Of a stretch of 64,000 nucleotides of DNA, positions 1 through 7,771 are shown one piece after another. The stretch comes from CALBPI01 sp038524795 (GTDB lineage: Bacteria; Pseudomonadota; Gammaproteobacteria; Steroidobacterales; Woeseiaceae): the NCBI GenBank assembly GCA_038524795.1, contig JBCBIJ010000003.1, positions 310,001 through 374,000 of the forward strand, in the 5' to 3' direction. Position 1 is the stretch's first letter; each line of letters opens with the position of its first letter. The translations under genes were made by a program, and so were the position numbers. Under the pieces are notes generated by a model. The model worked only from the letters and a program-made list of their open reading frames with translations, did no database searches and was not told the DNA's origin.

Positions 1-41
1 CTGATAAGGCGTTGGGCGACGCGCGTCAGCTTGACCTGTAG
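1..41 (+). CDS. Possible 3' end of a gene cut by the window edge (zapA position)
   Basis: Frame 3 reads DKALGDARQLDL followed by TAG at 39-41. This is a helical, charged C-terminus. In many gammaproteobacteria the gene before 6S RNA and the 5-formyl-THF cyclo-ligase gene is zapA, so the position would fit. Only twelve residues are visible, so identity is inferred from neighbourhood and not from the protein. Confidence 0.25.
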   Translation, partial: DKALGDARQLDL

Positions 42-149
42 GGTGTAGCACCCTGCTGGCGATGCAGTAGCCGGCGTGACAGAATGAGTTGTGATGTCTC
101 CTGCAGTGTTCGACGCTGGCCAGGAAGCCTTTCGACCCTAATTATCTCA

Positions 150-325
150 CCTCGGGGTCAATTCCCGGCACGGATTTGCGCACTACCGATGCAATCGGGA
201 AGCCTGTTTCGTGCTCTTTGACCCCACTTTACGCTCTGGTTCGAGAGCGATGGTTGGTGACGGCACAGGCGGGAGACATCCTTTCCTTTTCTGCACCTGC
301 AGCGCGCAAACGGCTCGGACACACA
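150..325 (+). ncRNA. ssrS: Candidate 6S RNA (ssrS)
   Basis: No convincing gene occupies this stretch, and it lies directly upstream of the 5-formyl-THF cyclo-ligase gene, the classic 6S RNA position. The sequence can fold as a long imperfect hairpin: TTTGCGC at 175-181 pairs with GCGCAAA at 304-310, GCCTGT at 202-207 pairs with ACAGGC at 265-270, and a small internal hairpin GCTCT/AGAGC lies at 233-248. The segment GGTTGGTGA at 252-260 matches the segment after the central bubble of E. coli 6S as I recall it. If real, it binds sigma70 RNA polymerase in stationary phase. The exact ends are estimates. Confidence 0.5.
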
Positions 326-332
326 CCAGACC

Positions 333-911
333 ATGACGCCTGTCGACGCCCGTCGCTATGGGCTGGCTGCGCGCCGCGCGCTGCCGGTACCTGTAAGACA
401 AGCTGCGTCACGACGTCTGTGCGCACGCTTGGCGGCAACACCCTGGTTTCGAGACGCGCAATGCATCGCCGTCTATTACGCGCAATACGATGAGCCGCAA
501 CTCGAAGCACTCATTGCCCTGGCGCGCGAGCACGGCAAAACCGTTCTGCTGCCCATCGTTGGAAACCGCGGCGCCATGCGGTTTCGCGTCTGGCACCCAG
601 GCGCAACGCTCTACAACAACCGCTTCGGCATCGGCGAACCACGCGATGCAGGCCGGCGTCATCATGAGTTTCTATCGCGCGCACGCTACGTCGTCTGCGC
701 GCCATTGACGGCCTTCGATGCGCAATTGCGGCGTGTTGGTATGGGTGGCGGTTACTACGATCGTTGGTTCTCGCAGCGCTTGCACCGCTGCGGTATGCGT
801 CGCATCGGCATCGCATTTGACTGCCAGCGCGTTGCAGACATCGAGGCGCAATGTTGGGACGTGTCACTGCACGGCGTCGTCACCGAGACGCGAATCTACA
901 AAGGCCTGTAG
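333..911 (+). CDS. fau: 5-formyltetrahydrofolate cyclo-ligase
   Basis: A 192-residue cytosolic enzyme that converts 5-formyl-THF to 5,10-methenyl-THF with ATP, clearing a storage folate that inhibits one-carbon enzymes. The family signature GMGGGYYDR is at residues 136-144, with the phosphate-loop region TVLLPIVGNRG at about 70-80. Length is normal for the family (about 180-200). The ATG at 333 has no obvious Shine-Dalgarno. It follows the candidate 6S RNA, with which it is normally co-transcribed. Confidence 0.93.
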   Translation: MTPVDARRYGLAARRALPVPVRQAASRRLCARLAATPWFRDAQCIAVYYAQYDEPQLEALIALAREHGKTVLLPIVGNRGAMRFRVWHPGATLYNNRFGIGEPRDAGRRHHEFLSRARYVVCAPLTAFDAQLRRVGMGGGYYDRWFSQRLHRCGMRRIGIAFDCQRVADIEAQCWDVSLHGVVTETRIYKGL

Positions 912-1228
912 TCGGCGAACAATCGCTACATACCCTGAAAACACTGCTTTTGCAGCGTAAAGTCACACCGAATCCTGATCGGGGTTCTGCATCAACCAAC
1001 GGCGCACAGACGTAAGCGCGCACGTCGCACGCCTCAGTCGCTTGCGACACGGCAACGCAGCTGTGAGTGGTAGCGCACAAGCAATGCACGAACACACACG
1101 CCATCTGCGCATCGCATTACCCTGTTTTTGCAGCGTGAACCGCCTCTCAGTGTGGCTGTTCGTTTGCTGGAAATTGGTTGCTTTATGTATATACTCGGCT
1201 CCGGGTAACCCGACACGGAGAACTAACC
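912..1228. other. Intergenic region of about 317 bp before the H1-like gene
   Basis: No coding frame with family resemblance is seen. The right end carries a probable promoter for the downstream gene: TATACT at 1190-1195, preceded by weak -35 possibilities around 1164-1173, which would give a leader of about 27 nt ending in the Shine-Dalgarno CGGAG at 1216-1220. No terminator hairpin was recognised after fau. Confidence 0.4.
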
Positions 1229-1798
1229 ATGGCTACCAAGAAGGCTTCGAAGAAAAAAGCTTCGAAGAAAAAGGCGACAACTAAACGTCGCCCCGCGAGC
1301 AAGCGAAAGGTTGCGACGAAGAAAAAAGTCGCTAAGAAAAAGGTCGCTAAGAAAACGACCCGCAAAAAAGTAGCGAAGAAAAAAGTCGCTAAGAAAAAGG
1401 CCACTAAGAAGAAGGCCAAGAAAAAAGTAGCGAAGAAAAAGGTCGCCAAGAAAAAGGCCACCAAGAAGAAGGCCAAGAAGAAAGTAGCGAAGAAGAAAAC
1501 CGCTAAGAAAAAGACCAAGAAAAAGGCCACCAAGAAGAAGGCCAAGAAAAAAGTAGCGAAGAAGAAAACCGCTAAGAAAAAGACCAAGAAAAAGGCCACC
1601 AAGAAGAAGGCCAAGAAAAAAGTAGCGAAGAAGAAAACCGCTAAGAAAAAGACCAAGAAAAAGGCCGCCAAGAAAAAGGCCAAGAAAAAAGTAGCGAAGA
1701 AGAAAACCGCTAAGAAGAAGCCTGCTCGCAAAAAGGCCACCAAGAAAAAGACGACCCGCAAGCGCGCAGCGAAGCGGAAAGTCAGCAAAAAGCGCTGA
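1229..1798 (+). CDS. Histone H1-like Lys/Ala-rich DNA-binding protein
   Basis: A 189-residue protein made almost only of Lys, Ala, Thr and Val, in repeats such as KKKVAKKKTAKKKTKKKATK. It resembles the eukaryotic H1 C-terminal tail and bacterial H1-like proteins (Bordetella BpH1/BpH2, Pseudomonas AlgP), which bind DNA non-specifically through charge. The ATG at 1229 is chosen because it follows a good CGGAG ribosome site; an upstream in-frame ATG would add 17 unrelated residues. The gene is locally AT-rich (AAG/AAA codons) and contains 69-bp tandem repeats, so its length may vary between strains. Specific role unknown. Confidence 0.85.
   Translation: MATKKASKKKASKKKATTKRRPASKRKVATKKKVAKKKVAKKTTRKKVAKKKVAKKKATKKKAKKKVAKKKVAKKKATKKKAKKKVAKKKTAKKKTKKKATKKKAKKKVAKKKTAKKKTKKKATKKKAKKKVAKKKTAKKKTKKKAAKKKAKKKVAKKKTAKKKPARKKATKKKTTRKRAAKRKVSKKR
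1456..1722 (+). repeat. 69-bp tandem repeat inside the H1-like gene
   Basis: The motif GGCC(A/G)CC recurs at 1456, 1525, 1594 and 1663, exactly 69 bp (23 codons) apart, with nearly identical sequence between. The last unit is partial and diverges. In-frame gain or loss of units would only lengthen or shorten the basic tail. Confidence 0.85.
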
Positions 1799-1842
1799 TG
1801 TCGTTGACGGGGCCAGGTTTCGGCTTGGTCCAGTCTCTGAAC

Positions 1843-1874
1843 GCAATGTGCCCGCCCTTTGGCGGGCACATTGC
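1843..1874. terminator. Perfect 14-bp inverted repeat after the H1-like gene
   Basis: GCAATGTGCCCGCC at 1843-1856 and its exact complement at 1861-1874 enclose a CTTT loop. It is placed 44 nt after the stop codon. There is no U-run behind it, so it is either a weak intrinsic terminator or an mRNA-stabilising hairpin. Confidence 0.55.
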
Positions 1875-1978
1875 TATCCAGAGCATGAAAACGGGCTTGT
1901 AAAAGCGTGATGCTGTTAGGTTTTCATTGGGCTCGAGCCTGATATATTTGCCCAGGCCTATTTCGCGCGACACGACAT

Positions 1979-2641
1979 ATGGATTTTTCCGCCCAAAAGA
2001 AGAATGCGGCTGCGGCCGCTCTTGAGCACATCGAAAACGGCGTATCCGGCCTGGGCATAGGCACGGGCTCCACCGTTAATGAGCTCATAGCGATGCTGCC
2101 GAAGTACAAGGATCGGATCGAGACGGTGGTATCGAGCTCCGAGGCCAGTACGAAGTTGCTGCAGCAACACGGCTTCGAAGTCAGCGAACTCAATGATGTG
2201 GGCTCACTCGAGCTCTACATCGACGGCGCCGATGAAGTCACCAAGCACTTTGACCTGCTCAAGGGCGGTGGTGGTGCGTTGACACGCGAGAAAATTCTGG
2301 CGGGCGCGGCCCGCAAGTTCATCTGCATTGCTGACGAGAGCAAGCTCGTCGGGATGCTGGGCAGCTTTCCCCTGCCAATCGAAGTCATCCCCATGGCCCG
2401 CTCATTCGTGGGTCGGCAGATCATCAAGATGCGGGGTCAGCCGTTTTGGCGTGAAGGCTACATCACGGATAACGGCAACGAGATCATCGATATTCACAAC
2501 CTCTCGATCGTGAACCCAAAAGAGATGGAGAGCCGTCTCAACCAGATCCCGGGTGTGGTGACTGTCGGCCTGTTCGCCCACCGTGGCGCCGACGTGTTGA
2601 TTCTCGGCGACGCCCAGGGCGCCAAGACCTTCCAGAATTAG
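1979..2641 (+). CDS. rpiA: Ribose-5-phosphate isomerase A
   Basis: A 220-residue cytosolic enzyme that interconverts ribose-5-phosphate and ribulose-5-phosphate in the non-oxidative pentose phosphate pathway. Signatures are GLGIGTGSTV (24-33, phosphate binding), DGADE (82-86, catalytic acids) and KGGGGALTREK (95-105, with the catalytic lysine). Length matches the family (about 219). It is a single gene ending in a strong terminator. rpe, the other pentose-phosphate isomerising gene, lies 4.3 kb away on the other strand. Confidence 0.96.
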   Translation: MDFSAQKKNAAAAALEHIENGVSGLGIGTGSTVNELIAMLPKYKDRIETVVSSSEASTKLLQQHGFEVSELNDVGSLELYIDGADEVTKHFDLLKGGGGALTREKILAGAARKFICIADESKLVGMLGSFPLPIEVIPMARSFVGRQIIKMRGQPFWREGYITDNGNEIIDIHNLSIVNPKEMESRLNQIPGVVTVGLFAHRGADVLILGDAQGAKTFQN

Positions 2642-2665
2642 TCGAACCGCCTCTCAGCACCGACC

Positions 2666-2698
2666 AAAAAAAAGGCAGCCCACTGGCTGCCTTTTTTT
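2666..2698. terminator. Bidirectional Rho-independent terminator
   Basis: A-run, GGCAGCC, CACT loop, GGCTGCC, T-run. Both strands read as stem plus U-tract, so it should end rpiA on the plus strand and the rplM-rpsI-tRNA-Gln unit on the minus strand. Confidence 0.92.
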
Positions 2699-2703
2699 GT
2701 TGT

Positions 2704-2777
2704 TGGCTGGGGGAGAGGGATTCGAACCCCCGTTGACGGAGTCAGAGTCCGTAGTCCTACCACTAGACGATCCCCCA
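2704..2777 (-). tRNA. tRNA-Gln (anticodon CUG)
   Basis: The reverse strand folds as a complete cloverleaf. The acceptor TGGGGGA pairs with TCCCCCA, the anticodon loop CTCTGAC gives CUG (reads CAG), the T-arm contains GGTTCGAATCC, the discriminator is G, and the 3' CCA is encoded. It lies 39 bp downstream of rpsI with no terminator between them, so it is probably processed from the ribosomal-protein transcript. Confidence 0.96.
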
Positions 2778-2816
2778 AAACGTTCTGCGGCCGCGCGCGG
2801 CCAGGAAGCGCCTGTC

Positions 2817-3209
2817 TTAGCGCTTCGAGAACTGGGTGGCGCGACGTGCTTTGCGCAGGCCGACTTTCTTGCGCTCCACTTCGCGCGCGTCGCGGGTGAC
2901 GAAGCCCGCCTTGCGCAGTTCGGGGCGCAGGCTTTCATCGTAATCCATAAGCGCACGCGTCAGGCCGTGGCGAATGGCGCCAGCCTGACCCGTCGTGCCG
3001 CCACCCGTGACGGTGACCGTGACGTCAAAATCGCCCGTGCGTTCGGTGAGCTCGAGCGGCTGGCGCACAATCATGCGCGCGGTCTGGCGACCGAAGAACT
3101 CGTCGAGCGGCTTGTTGTTAACGGTGATCGCACCGCTGCCGGGACGCAGGTACACACGAGCGGTCGAAGTCTTGCGACGGCCGGTGCCGTAAAAACTGGT
3201 GGCTGCCAT
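2817..3209 (-). CDS. rpsI: 30S ribosomal protein S9
   Basis: 130 residues, exactly the usual size. It has the central GRRKTSTARVYLRPG motif, the GGGTTGQAGAIRHG segment, and the C-terminal Arg/Lys tail ending in SKR that reaches the ribosomal P site. A GGAG ribosome site precedes the ATG. It follows rplM in the standard operon. The petABC/sspA genes that often follow in gammaproteobacteria are absent and tRNA-Gln takes their place. Confidence 0.97.
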   Translation of the reverse strand: MAATSFYGTGRRKTSTARVYLRPGSGAITVNNKPLDEFFGRQTARMIVRQPLELTERTGDFDVTVTVTGGGTTGQAGAIRHGLTRALMDYDESLRPELRKAGFVTRDAREVERKKVGLRKARRATQFSKR

Positions 3210-3244
3210 GGTGTTCTATTACTCCAGGAACGTGAGTAGCGGGC

Positions 3245-3679
3245 TTAGGCCGTAAGCTCGAGCACCACGGGCTGCTGCGCCTCGTGATTGTGCTCGGGAC
3301 CCGCGTAAATCTTGAGCTTGCGGACCATCTGACGGCCCAGTGCGTTCTTCGGCAACATGCCTTTCACCGCGTACTCGATGACGCGCTCGGGCTTGCTCTC
3401 GAGCAGCTTGCCAAGCGAAATGCTCTTCAAGCTGCCGATGTAGCCCGTGTGACGGTGGTACATCTTGTCGGACAGTTTGTTGCCCGTGACGCGTACCTTT
3501 TCAGCGTTAATCACGATGATGTAATCACCCGTGTCGACGTGCGGCGTGTACTCGGGCTTGTGCTTGCCGCGCAGGCGCGACGCAATTTCAGTCGCCAGGC
3601 GGCCCAACGTCTTGCCCGTCGCATCAACGACGTACCAGTCGCGCTTCACCTCAGCAGGCTTTGCAGAAAACGTCTTCAT
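3245..3679 (-). CDS. rplM: 50S ribosomal protein L13
   Basis: 144 residues, with the conserved WYVVDATGKTLGRLAT start and the GMLPKNALGR motif. The start MKTFSAKP at 3679 is preceded by AAGGA; longer in-frame starts would add unrelated residues. It is the first gene of the rplM-rpsI unit. In E. coli L13 represses its own operon; here the leader between promoter and start is about 170 nt, long enough for such control. Confidence 0.97.
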   Translation of the reverse strand: MKTFSAKPAEVKRDWYVVDATGKTLGRLATEIASRLRGKHKPEYTPHVDTGDYIIVINAEKVRVTGNKLSDKMYHRHTGYIGSLKSISLGKLLESKPERVIEYAVKGMLPKNALGRQMVRKLKIYAGPEHNHEAQQPVVLELTA

Positions 3680-3854
3680 TTTCGTAGTCCTTCGGGGCCC
3701 AAAGACTGCCGGACCAGGCTGGTGCCTGATCCGGTAAGCCAAGGCTTGCCGGATAAATTTCAGTGGGTTGGCTGGCCGCGGCGTACGCAGCTCACGCTCA
3801 ATTTCCCATTAATTCGGGCGCACGGGCTCGCGGCCGGTCGCCGAAAAGCCGGTA

Positions 3855-3883
3855 ACTATAGGCGCCGGGCGGCCCCAATGCAA
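3855..3883 (-). promoter_or_regulatory. Sigma70-type promoter of rplM-rpsI
   Basis: On the minus strand, TTGCAT (3883-3878), a 17-bp spacer, then TATAGT (3860-3855). Both hexamers are near consensus with ideal spacing, about 175 bp upstream of rplM. Confidence 0.65.
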
Positions 3884-3961
3884 GGCTCTAGAGGGGCAAA
3901 AATACGGCTGGCGAGACCGCCAGCCACACTCGGATTGCCCAATAATCGACCGGTTTGCGGC

Positions 3962-4669
3962 CTAGAACGCGTACTCGAGCGAAATCGCCGTAAATGTATC
4001 CCGCTTTTCGCTGCCTTCAGGCACGTCGGAGTTGTACCGAACCCGGTAGGACGCGACGAGCGCCAGATCGCCGATCAGTCGTGCCTTGGCCTGCACGCCC
4101 CATTGCGCCTGGGTGTTTTCTTCGCCCGACTCGACGGCCAAGTTGGCCGCGAGCTCGCTGGTCTCGCTGAGCCGGTAGGTGTAGTCAGTAGCGCCGCGCA
4201 CAATCGTCTCGTTCTCGCTGGTGCCGTCGCGGAGCTCGGACTGCCGCGCACCGGCGCCGAGCTCGAGGTTCCAGGTTTGCGTGTCGTTGTCGAAAAGCTT
4301 GCGCCCGTAACCGACGGTCTGGCTGGTTTGCTCGTCGTAACCGGAGAACTTGTCCTTGTCCCAGTTGACGCGGCCAAACAGGTAGCTGACATCACTTAAG
4401 GCCAAGTCGCTCTGCGCATTGAGGTTGTAGGCCTCAGCCGTGCTCTCGCCGCTATCTTCGGCACCTAGCGCCGTGGCGCCAACGGTGTGCTTCCAACGAT
4501 CGAGATCCCACACGAGCTCCGTGGCCCCGTTGACACTCGTCGTTTCCGAGTTGCCGCTGGTCCCCTGGTAGCCAAAACTGACTTTGCCCGCAAACTCGGC
4601 CTGGGCCGACACAGACAGGCACACCATCGCCCCGGTCACGACCAGGGTCTTCAAAGTTTGTCGCCGCAT
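3962..4669 (-). CDS. DUF481 family outer-membrane protein
   Basis: 235 residues. It has a Sec signal peptide with MRR N-terminus, hydrophobic core and AQA^E cleavage site at about residue 25. The mature part has alternating beta-strand patterns (GKVSFGYQGTSGNSE near the start) and ends in aromatic Phe (SLEYAF), typical of an outer-membrane barrel. It matches the YdiY/DUF481 family of unknown role, called 'salt-induced' in some genomes. The start at 4669 is chosen because GGAG precedes it and the signal peptide begins there. Confidence 0.85.
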   Translation of the reverse strand: MRRQTLKTLVVTGAMVCLSVSAQAEFAGKVSFGYQGTSGNSETTSVNGATELVWDLDRWKHTVGATALGAEDSGESTAEAYNLNAQSDLALSDVSYLFGRVNWDKDKFSGYDEQTSQTVGYGRKLFDNDTQTWNLELGAGARQSELRDGTSENETIVRGATDYTYRLSETSELAANLAVESGEENTQAQWGVQAKARLIGDLALVASYRVRYNSDVPEGSEKRDTFTAISLEYAF

Positions 4670-4742
4670 GAACACTGCTCCGGCAGTACGAAAGCGCGGC
4701 ATTATGCCTGCGCGGGACGCCTTGGCCAACGCCGCGCGCTGT

Positions 4743-4748
4743 TATAAT
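4743..4748 (+). promoter_or_regulatory. Consensus -10 box placed for a leaderless coq7 mRNA
   Basis: A perfect TATAAT ends 6 nt before the coq7 ATG, so initiation at the usual distance would start the mRNA at or next to the start codon. A weak -35 (TTGGCC, 4722-4727) lies 15 bp upstream. No Shine-Dalgarno is visible. Confidence 0.6.
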
Positions 4749-4754
4749 CGGGTC

Positions 4755-5426
4755 ATGGATTACGACACCCCCCAAGACGAAACGCGCCAGCCGGCTTCGA
4801 CGCCCGTCGAGCGACTGATCGCGGGATTCGATAACGCGCTGCGCACGCTGGCAACGGCGTCACCGCAAGCAGCCCGTCCCTCACCCGCCGTGAATACGGA
4901 TGAGACCCGCCTCAGCGACAAAGAACGCAAGCACGCCGCGGGCCTCATGCGGATCAACCATGCGGGCGAAGTTGCCGCGCAAGGGCTCTACCAGGGGCAC
5001 GCGCTCGTGTCGCGAGCTTCCGAAGTTCACGACCACCTGCAACACGCCGCCGACGAGGAGTACGACCACCTGGCCTGGTGCCGGGCGCGCCTCGACGAAT
5101 TGGGCGCCTCACGCAGTCGACTCGACCCGGTCTGGTACGCGGGTGCCTACATGATTGGCGCCGTCAGTGGTCTTGCCGGCGACCGCTGGGGGCTCGGTTT
5201 CATTGACGAAACGGAACGCCAGGTCGCCGAGCATCTCGACGATCACCTTCGCAAACTGCCACCTCGCGACAGCCGCAGCCGAAAAGTTCTGGGCACCATG
5301 AAAGCCGAGGAAGAGCAGCACGGTGCCAACGCACGCGACGCCGGCGCCGCGAAACTTCCGGCACCCGTGCGGGGCCTCATGCGGGCCGCCGCAGGTGTCA
5401 TGAAGGCTGCCGCGTACCGCATCTGA
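4755..5426 (+). CDS. coq7: Ubiquinone biosynthesis monooxygenase Coq7 (DMQ hydroxylase)
   Basis: 223 residues. It is a ferritin-like di-iron enzyme that hydroxylates demethoxyubiquinol, a late ubiquinone step at the membrane, using O2. Iron-ligand motifs are visible: NHAGEVAAQGLY in the first helix, DEEYDHL, then ETERQVAEHL and KAEEEQHG. Coq7 replaces UbiF in Pseudomonas-like gammaproteobacteria. The ATG at 4755 fits the family N-terminus; upstream in-frame starts would overlap the divergent DUF481 gene. Confidence 0.95.
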   Translation: MDYDTPQDETRQPASTPVERLIAGFDNALRTLATASPQAARPSPAVNTDETRLSDKERKHAAGLMRINHAGEVAAQGLYQGHALVSRASEVHDHLQHAADEEYDHLAWCRARLDELGASRSRLDPVWYAGAYMIGAVSGLAGDRWGLGFIDETERQVAEHLDDHLRKLPPRDSRSRKVLGTMKAEEEQHGANARDAGAAKLPAPVRGLMRAAAGVMKAAAYRI

Positions 5427-5511
5427 CGCCCCAAAGTGCCCCGGAACGCCTTTTCAGGGTAGACTTGGGCTAATAAACATAATCGCGTCTCATGAGGGGA
5501 GGACGGCACTG

Positions 5512-6168
5512 ATGGCAACGAATGCGACAAAACCGCTGAGCGAGGTTCCGGCGATCAACCGGTTCCTGAGTTACTGCCGCGTCCGTACTGTCCCGTCGAA
5601 GACCGTCATGATCCACGCCGGCGACCTGCCGGACATCCTCTATTACATTGTCGACGGTTCCGTTGAAGTGATGATCGAGGACGAGGACGGCAATGAAATG
5701 GTGCTGGCCTACCTCAACAAGGGGCAATTTTTCGGCGAGATGGGCTTGTTCTATGAGCAGCCAACGCGCAGTGCCTGGGTTCGCACCCGCACCGAGTGCG
5801 AAATCGCTGAAATGACCTACCCGCGTTTCCGCCAGATCGCGAGCGAGAGCCCCGGCCTCGTCTTCGAGCTGGCCACGCAGCTCGCAACGCGCCTCGACCG
5901 CACCAACCGCAAGCTGGGCGACCTGGCATTTGTCGACGTCACGGGTCGCGTCGCGCACGCCATCATGGACCTCTGCAACGAACCCGATGCGATGACGCAT
6001 CCCGATGGCATGCAGATCAAGGTCAGCCGCCAGGAACTCTCGCGCCTCGTCGGCTGCAGTCGTGAAATGGCTGGCCGCGTGCTCAAGGTCCTCGAAGAGC
6101 AAGGGTTGGTCAGCGCGAGCGGCAAGACCATTGTCGTCTACGGCGCTCGACCCAAGCGCACCATTTAG
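5512..6168 (+). CDS. crp: cAMP receptor protein (CRP/Vfr)
   Basis: 218 residues, slightly longer than E. coli CRP (210). The N-terminal cyclic-nucleotide domain contains the cAMP pocket GEMGLFYEQPTRSAWVR with the conserved Arg-Ser pair. The C-terminal helix-turn-helix SRQELSRLVGCSREMAGRVLK keeps the Arg, Glu and Arg that contact TGTGA half-sites in E. coli, so the same DNA target is expected. The ribosome site GGGGAGG is strong. As in Pseudomonas, crp lies close to coq7. Confidence 0.95.
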   Translation: MATNATKPLSEVPAINRFLSYCRVRTVPSKTVMIHAGDLPDILYYIVDGSVEVMIEDEDGNEMVLAYLNKGQFFGEMGLFYEQPTRSAWVRTRTECEIAEMTYPRFRQIASESPGLVFELATQLATRLDRTNRKLGDLAFVDVTGRVAHAIMDLCNEPDAMTHPDGMQIKVSRQELSRLVGCSREMAGRVLKVLEEQGLVSASGKTIVVYGARPKRTI

Positions 6169-6190
6169 ACGACGGTAAACTTACGTGCAC

Positions 6191-6217
6191 ACGGGCGCCC
6201 ACTGCGGCGCCCGTTTT
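6191..6217. terminator. Rho-independent terminator between crp and rpe
   Basis: ACGGGCGCC (6191-6199), a six-base loop, GGCGCCCGT (6206-6214) and a short T-run. It lies between two convergent genes. Confidence 0.75.
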
Positions 6218-6220
6218 CAT

Positions 6221-6904
6221 TCAGCCGCCCTGGGCCGAGCTGTTGGCAATCTCGCGACGCATGTTCGCGATCGTCGCAGCGTAATCATCGCTACCGAAAA
6301 TTGCCGAGCCCGCCACAAAGGTGTCAGCGCCCGCCGCTGCAATGGCCCCAATGTTGTCGACCTTGACGCCGCCGTCGATTTCGAGCCGGATGTCGCGACC
6401 GCTCGCGTCGATACGTTCACGCACGGCGGCGAGTTTCTCGAGCGCCTCAGGGATGAACTTCTGCCCGCCAAAGCCCGGGTTCACGGACATGATGAGCACG
6501 AGATCAATCTTGTCCATGACGTGGTCTAGCCAGGACAACGGTGTGGCCGGGCTAAAGACGATTCCCGCCTGGCAACCCTGGTCGCGAATGAGCTGCAGCG
6601 AGCGGTCGGGGTGGCGCGTCGCCTCGGGGTGAATCGAAATGACGCTGGCGCCGGCCTTGGCAAAGTCAGGAATGATCGCATCGACGGGTTCGATCATAAG
6701 GTGCACATCGATGGGCGCCGTGACGCCGAAGTCGCGCAGCGCCTGGCACACCATGGGCCCAATAGTCAGGTTGGGCACAAAGTGGTTGTCCATCACATCG
6801 AAGTGCACCCAGTCCGCACCCGCGTCGAGGACGCGTGCCACGTCGTCGCCCAGCCGGGCGAAGTCCGCACTCAGTATGGAGGGCGCAATGATGGGTTCGG
6901 GCAT
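6221..6904 (-). CDS. rpe: Ribulose-phosphate 3-epimerase
   Basis: 227 residues, a TIM-barrel enzyme that interconverts ribulose-5-P and xylulose-5-P. Signatures: IAPSILSADFA at the N-terminus, HFDVMDNHFVPN (metal-binding His and Asp), VNPGFGGQKF in the phosphate-binding loop, and DGGV near the C-terminus. The ATG at 6904 is preceded by CAGGAAT. It is followed downstream by the crp-facing terminator. Confidence 0.96.
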   Translation of the reverse strand: MPEPIIAPSILSADFARLGDDVARVLDAGADWVHFDVMDNHFVPNLTIGPMVCQALRDFGVTAPIDVHLMIEPVDAIIPDFAKAGASVISIHPEATRHPDRSLQLIRDQGCQAGIVFSPATPLSWLDHVMDKIDLVLIMSVNPGFGGQKFIPEALEKLAAVRERIDASGRDIRLEIDGGVKVDNIGAIAAAGADTFVAGSAIFGSDDYAATIANMRREIANSSAQGG

Positions 6905-6925
6905 GATCGGATTCCTGGCAGGCTC

Positions 6926-7699
6926 TCAACGGAAGCCGCGCCGTTCGCGCAGCAGTTCATAGGCTTCCCGAACCTCACGCGTCTTGCGTGCGGCTTGGGC
7001 CACCCTCTCCTCGCTGGCATCGCTGCCCGCGAGTTTGTCGGGATGATACCGGTTCATGAGTCGGCGATAGGCCTTCTTGATTTCGCGGTCCGACGCATCG
7101 GGCGCAAGCTCGAGCGCTTCGAAAGCCTGCCCCGCCGCGTCCACGCCCGCGGTGTGGTCGGGCCGCACGCGATGGATCTCGATGCGTGACGCGGCCTCCA
7201 GCTGCGCCAGCTCGACCCGCCCGATATCGAACGCCTGGCACACCGACCACAGCACACGTCGCTCGCCGGCGCCCGCGTCGTCCTTGATGAGCACCAGCGG
7301 CAGCAGCATTGCGACGAGCTGACGGCCCGTTGCGTGCGGCGCCGTGGCGGCACCGCGGAGTGCCTCGAGGGCCTCGCCAAGTGAGAAGTCGGGTTGCTTG
7401 CCGCGGTTGAATTGCGCCATAGCATCACGCGTGACCTCGCCGTCAAGGTCGAGTGCATGCATGGCCTTTCGCGCGAGCCGAATCTCGTCCTCGCTCACAC
7501 GGCCGTCAGCCTTGGCGAGGTGGCCCATGATCGCGAACGCGATTGGCACGAAGTTCGCCGGCAGTTTTGTCGCTGCGTAACGCGCGAAACCGCGGTCAAA
7601 CTGGTGGCCGAGCAACAGGCCGACAATCACAAGCGGCCACTTGCCACTCACGAGTCCGGCCAGGCCACCCGCAAGTTTGCCGAGGTAGTTCAACGCCAC
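6926..7699 (-). CDS. djlA: DjlA-like membrane co-chaperone (TerB + J domain)
   Basis: 257 residues, starting with GTG. It has one N-terminal membrane span (WPLVIVGLLLG), a central TerB-like helical region beginning AIMGHLAKADGRVSEDE, and a C-terminal J domain with the HPD tripeptide in MNRYHPDKLAGS. DjlA-type proteins present clients to DnaK and in E. coli influence the Rcs system. It is 21 bp upstream of rpe and probably co-transcribed. Confidence 0.88.
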   Translation of the reverse strand: MALNYLGKLAGGLAGLVSGKWPLVIVGLLLGHQFDRGFARYAATKLPANFVPIAFAIMGHLAKADGRVSEDEIRLARKAMHALDLDGEVTRDAMAQFNRGKQPDFSLGEALEALRGAATAPHATGRQLVAMLLPLVLIKDDAGAGERRVLWSVCQAFDIGRVELAQLEAASRIEIHRVRPDHTAGVDAAGQAFEALELAPDASDREIKKAYRRLMNRYHPDKLAGSDASEERVAQAARKTREVREAYELLRERRGFR

Positions 7700-7771
7700 G
7701 CTGCTTGCGCCCCTGTCACCATGTCGCCATTATCTCAGCATTCTCGAGCTTTGCGCCGGACCTGCCATACG

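Noticed and set aside
1183..1869. Long minus-strand frames rich in Phe, Leu and Ala opposite the H1-like gene
   Set aside because: They are the complement of AAG/GCC repeats and have no family resemblance; the plus-strand H1-like protein explains the bias.
3284..4399. 371-codon plus-strand frame over rplM and the DUF481 gene
   Set aside because: It spans two clear genes on the other strand, including a ribosomal protein, and its translation resembles no protein. High GC gives long antisense frames.
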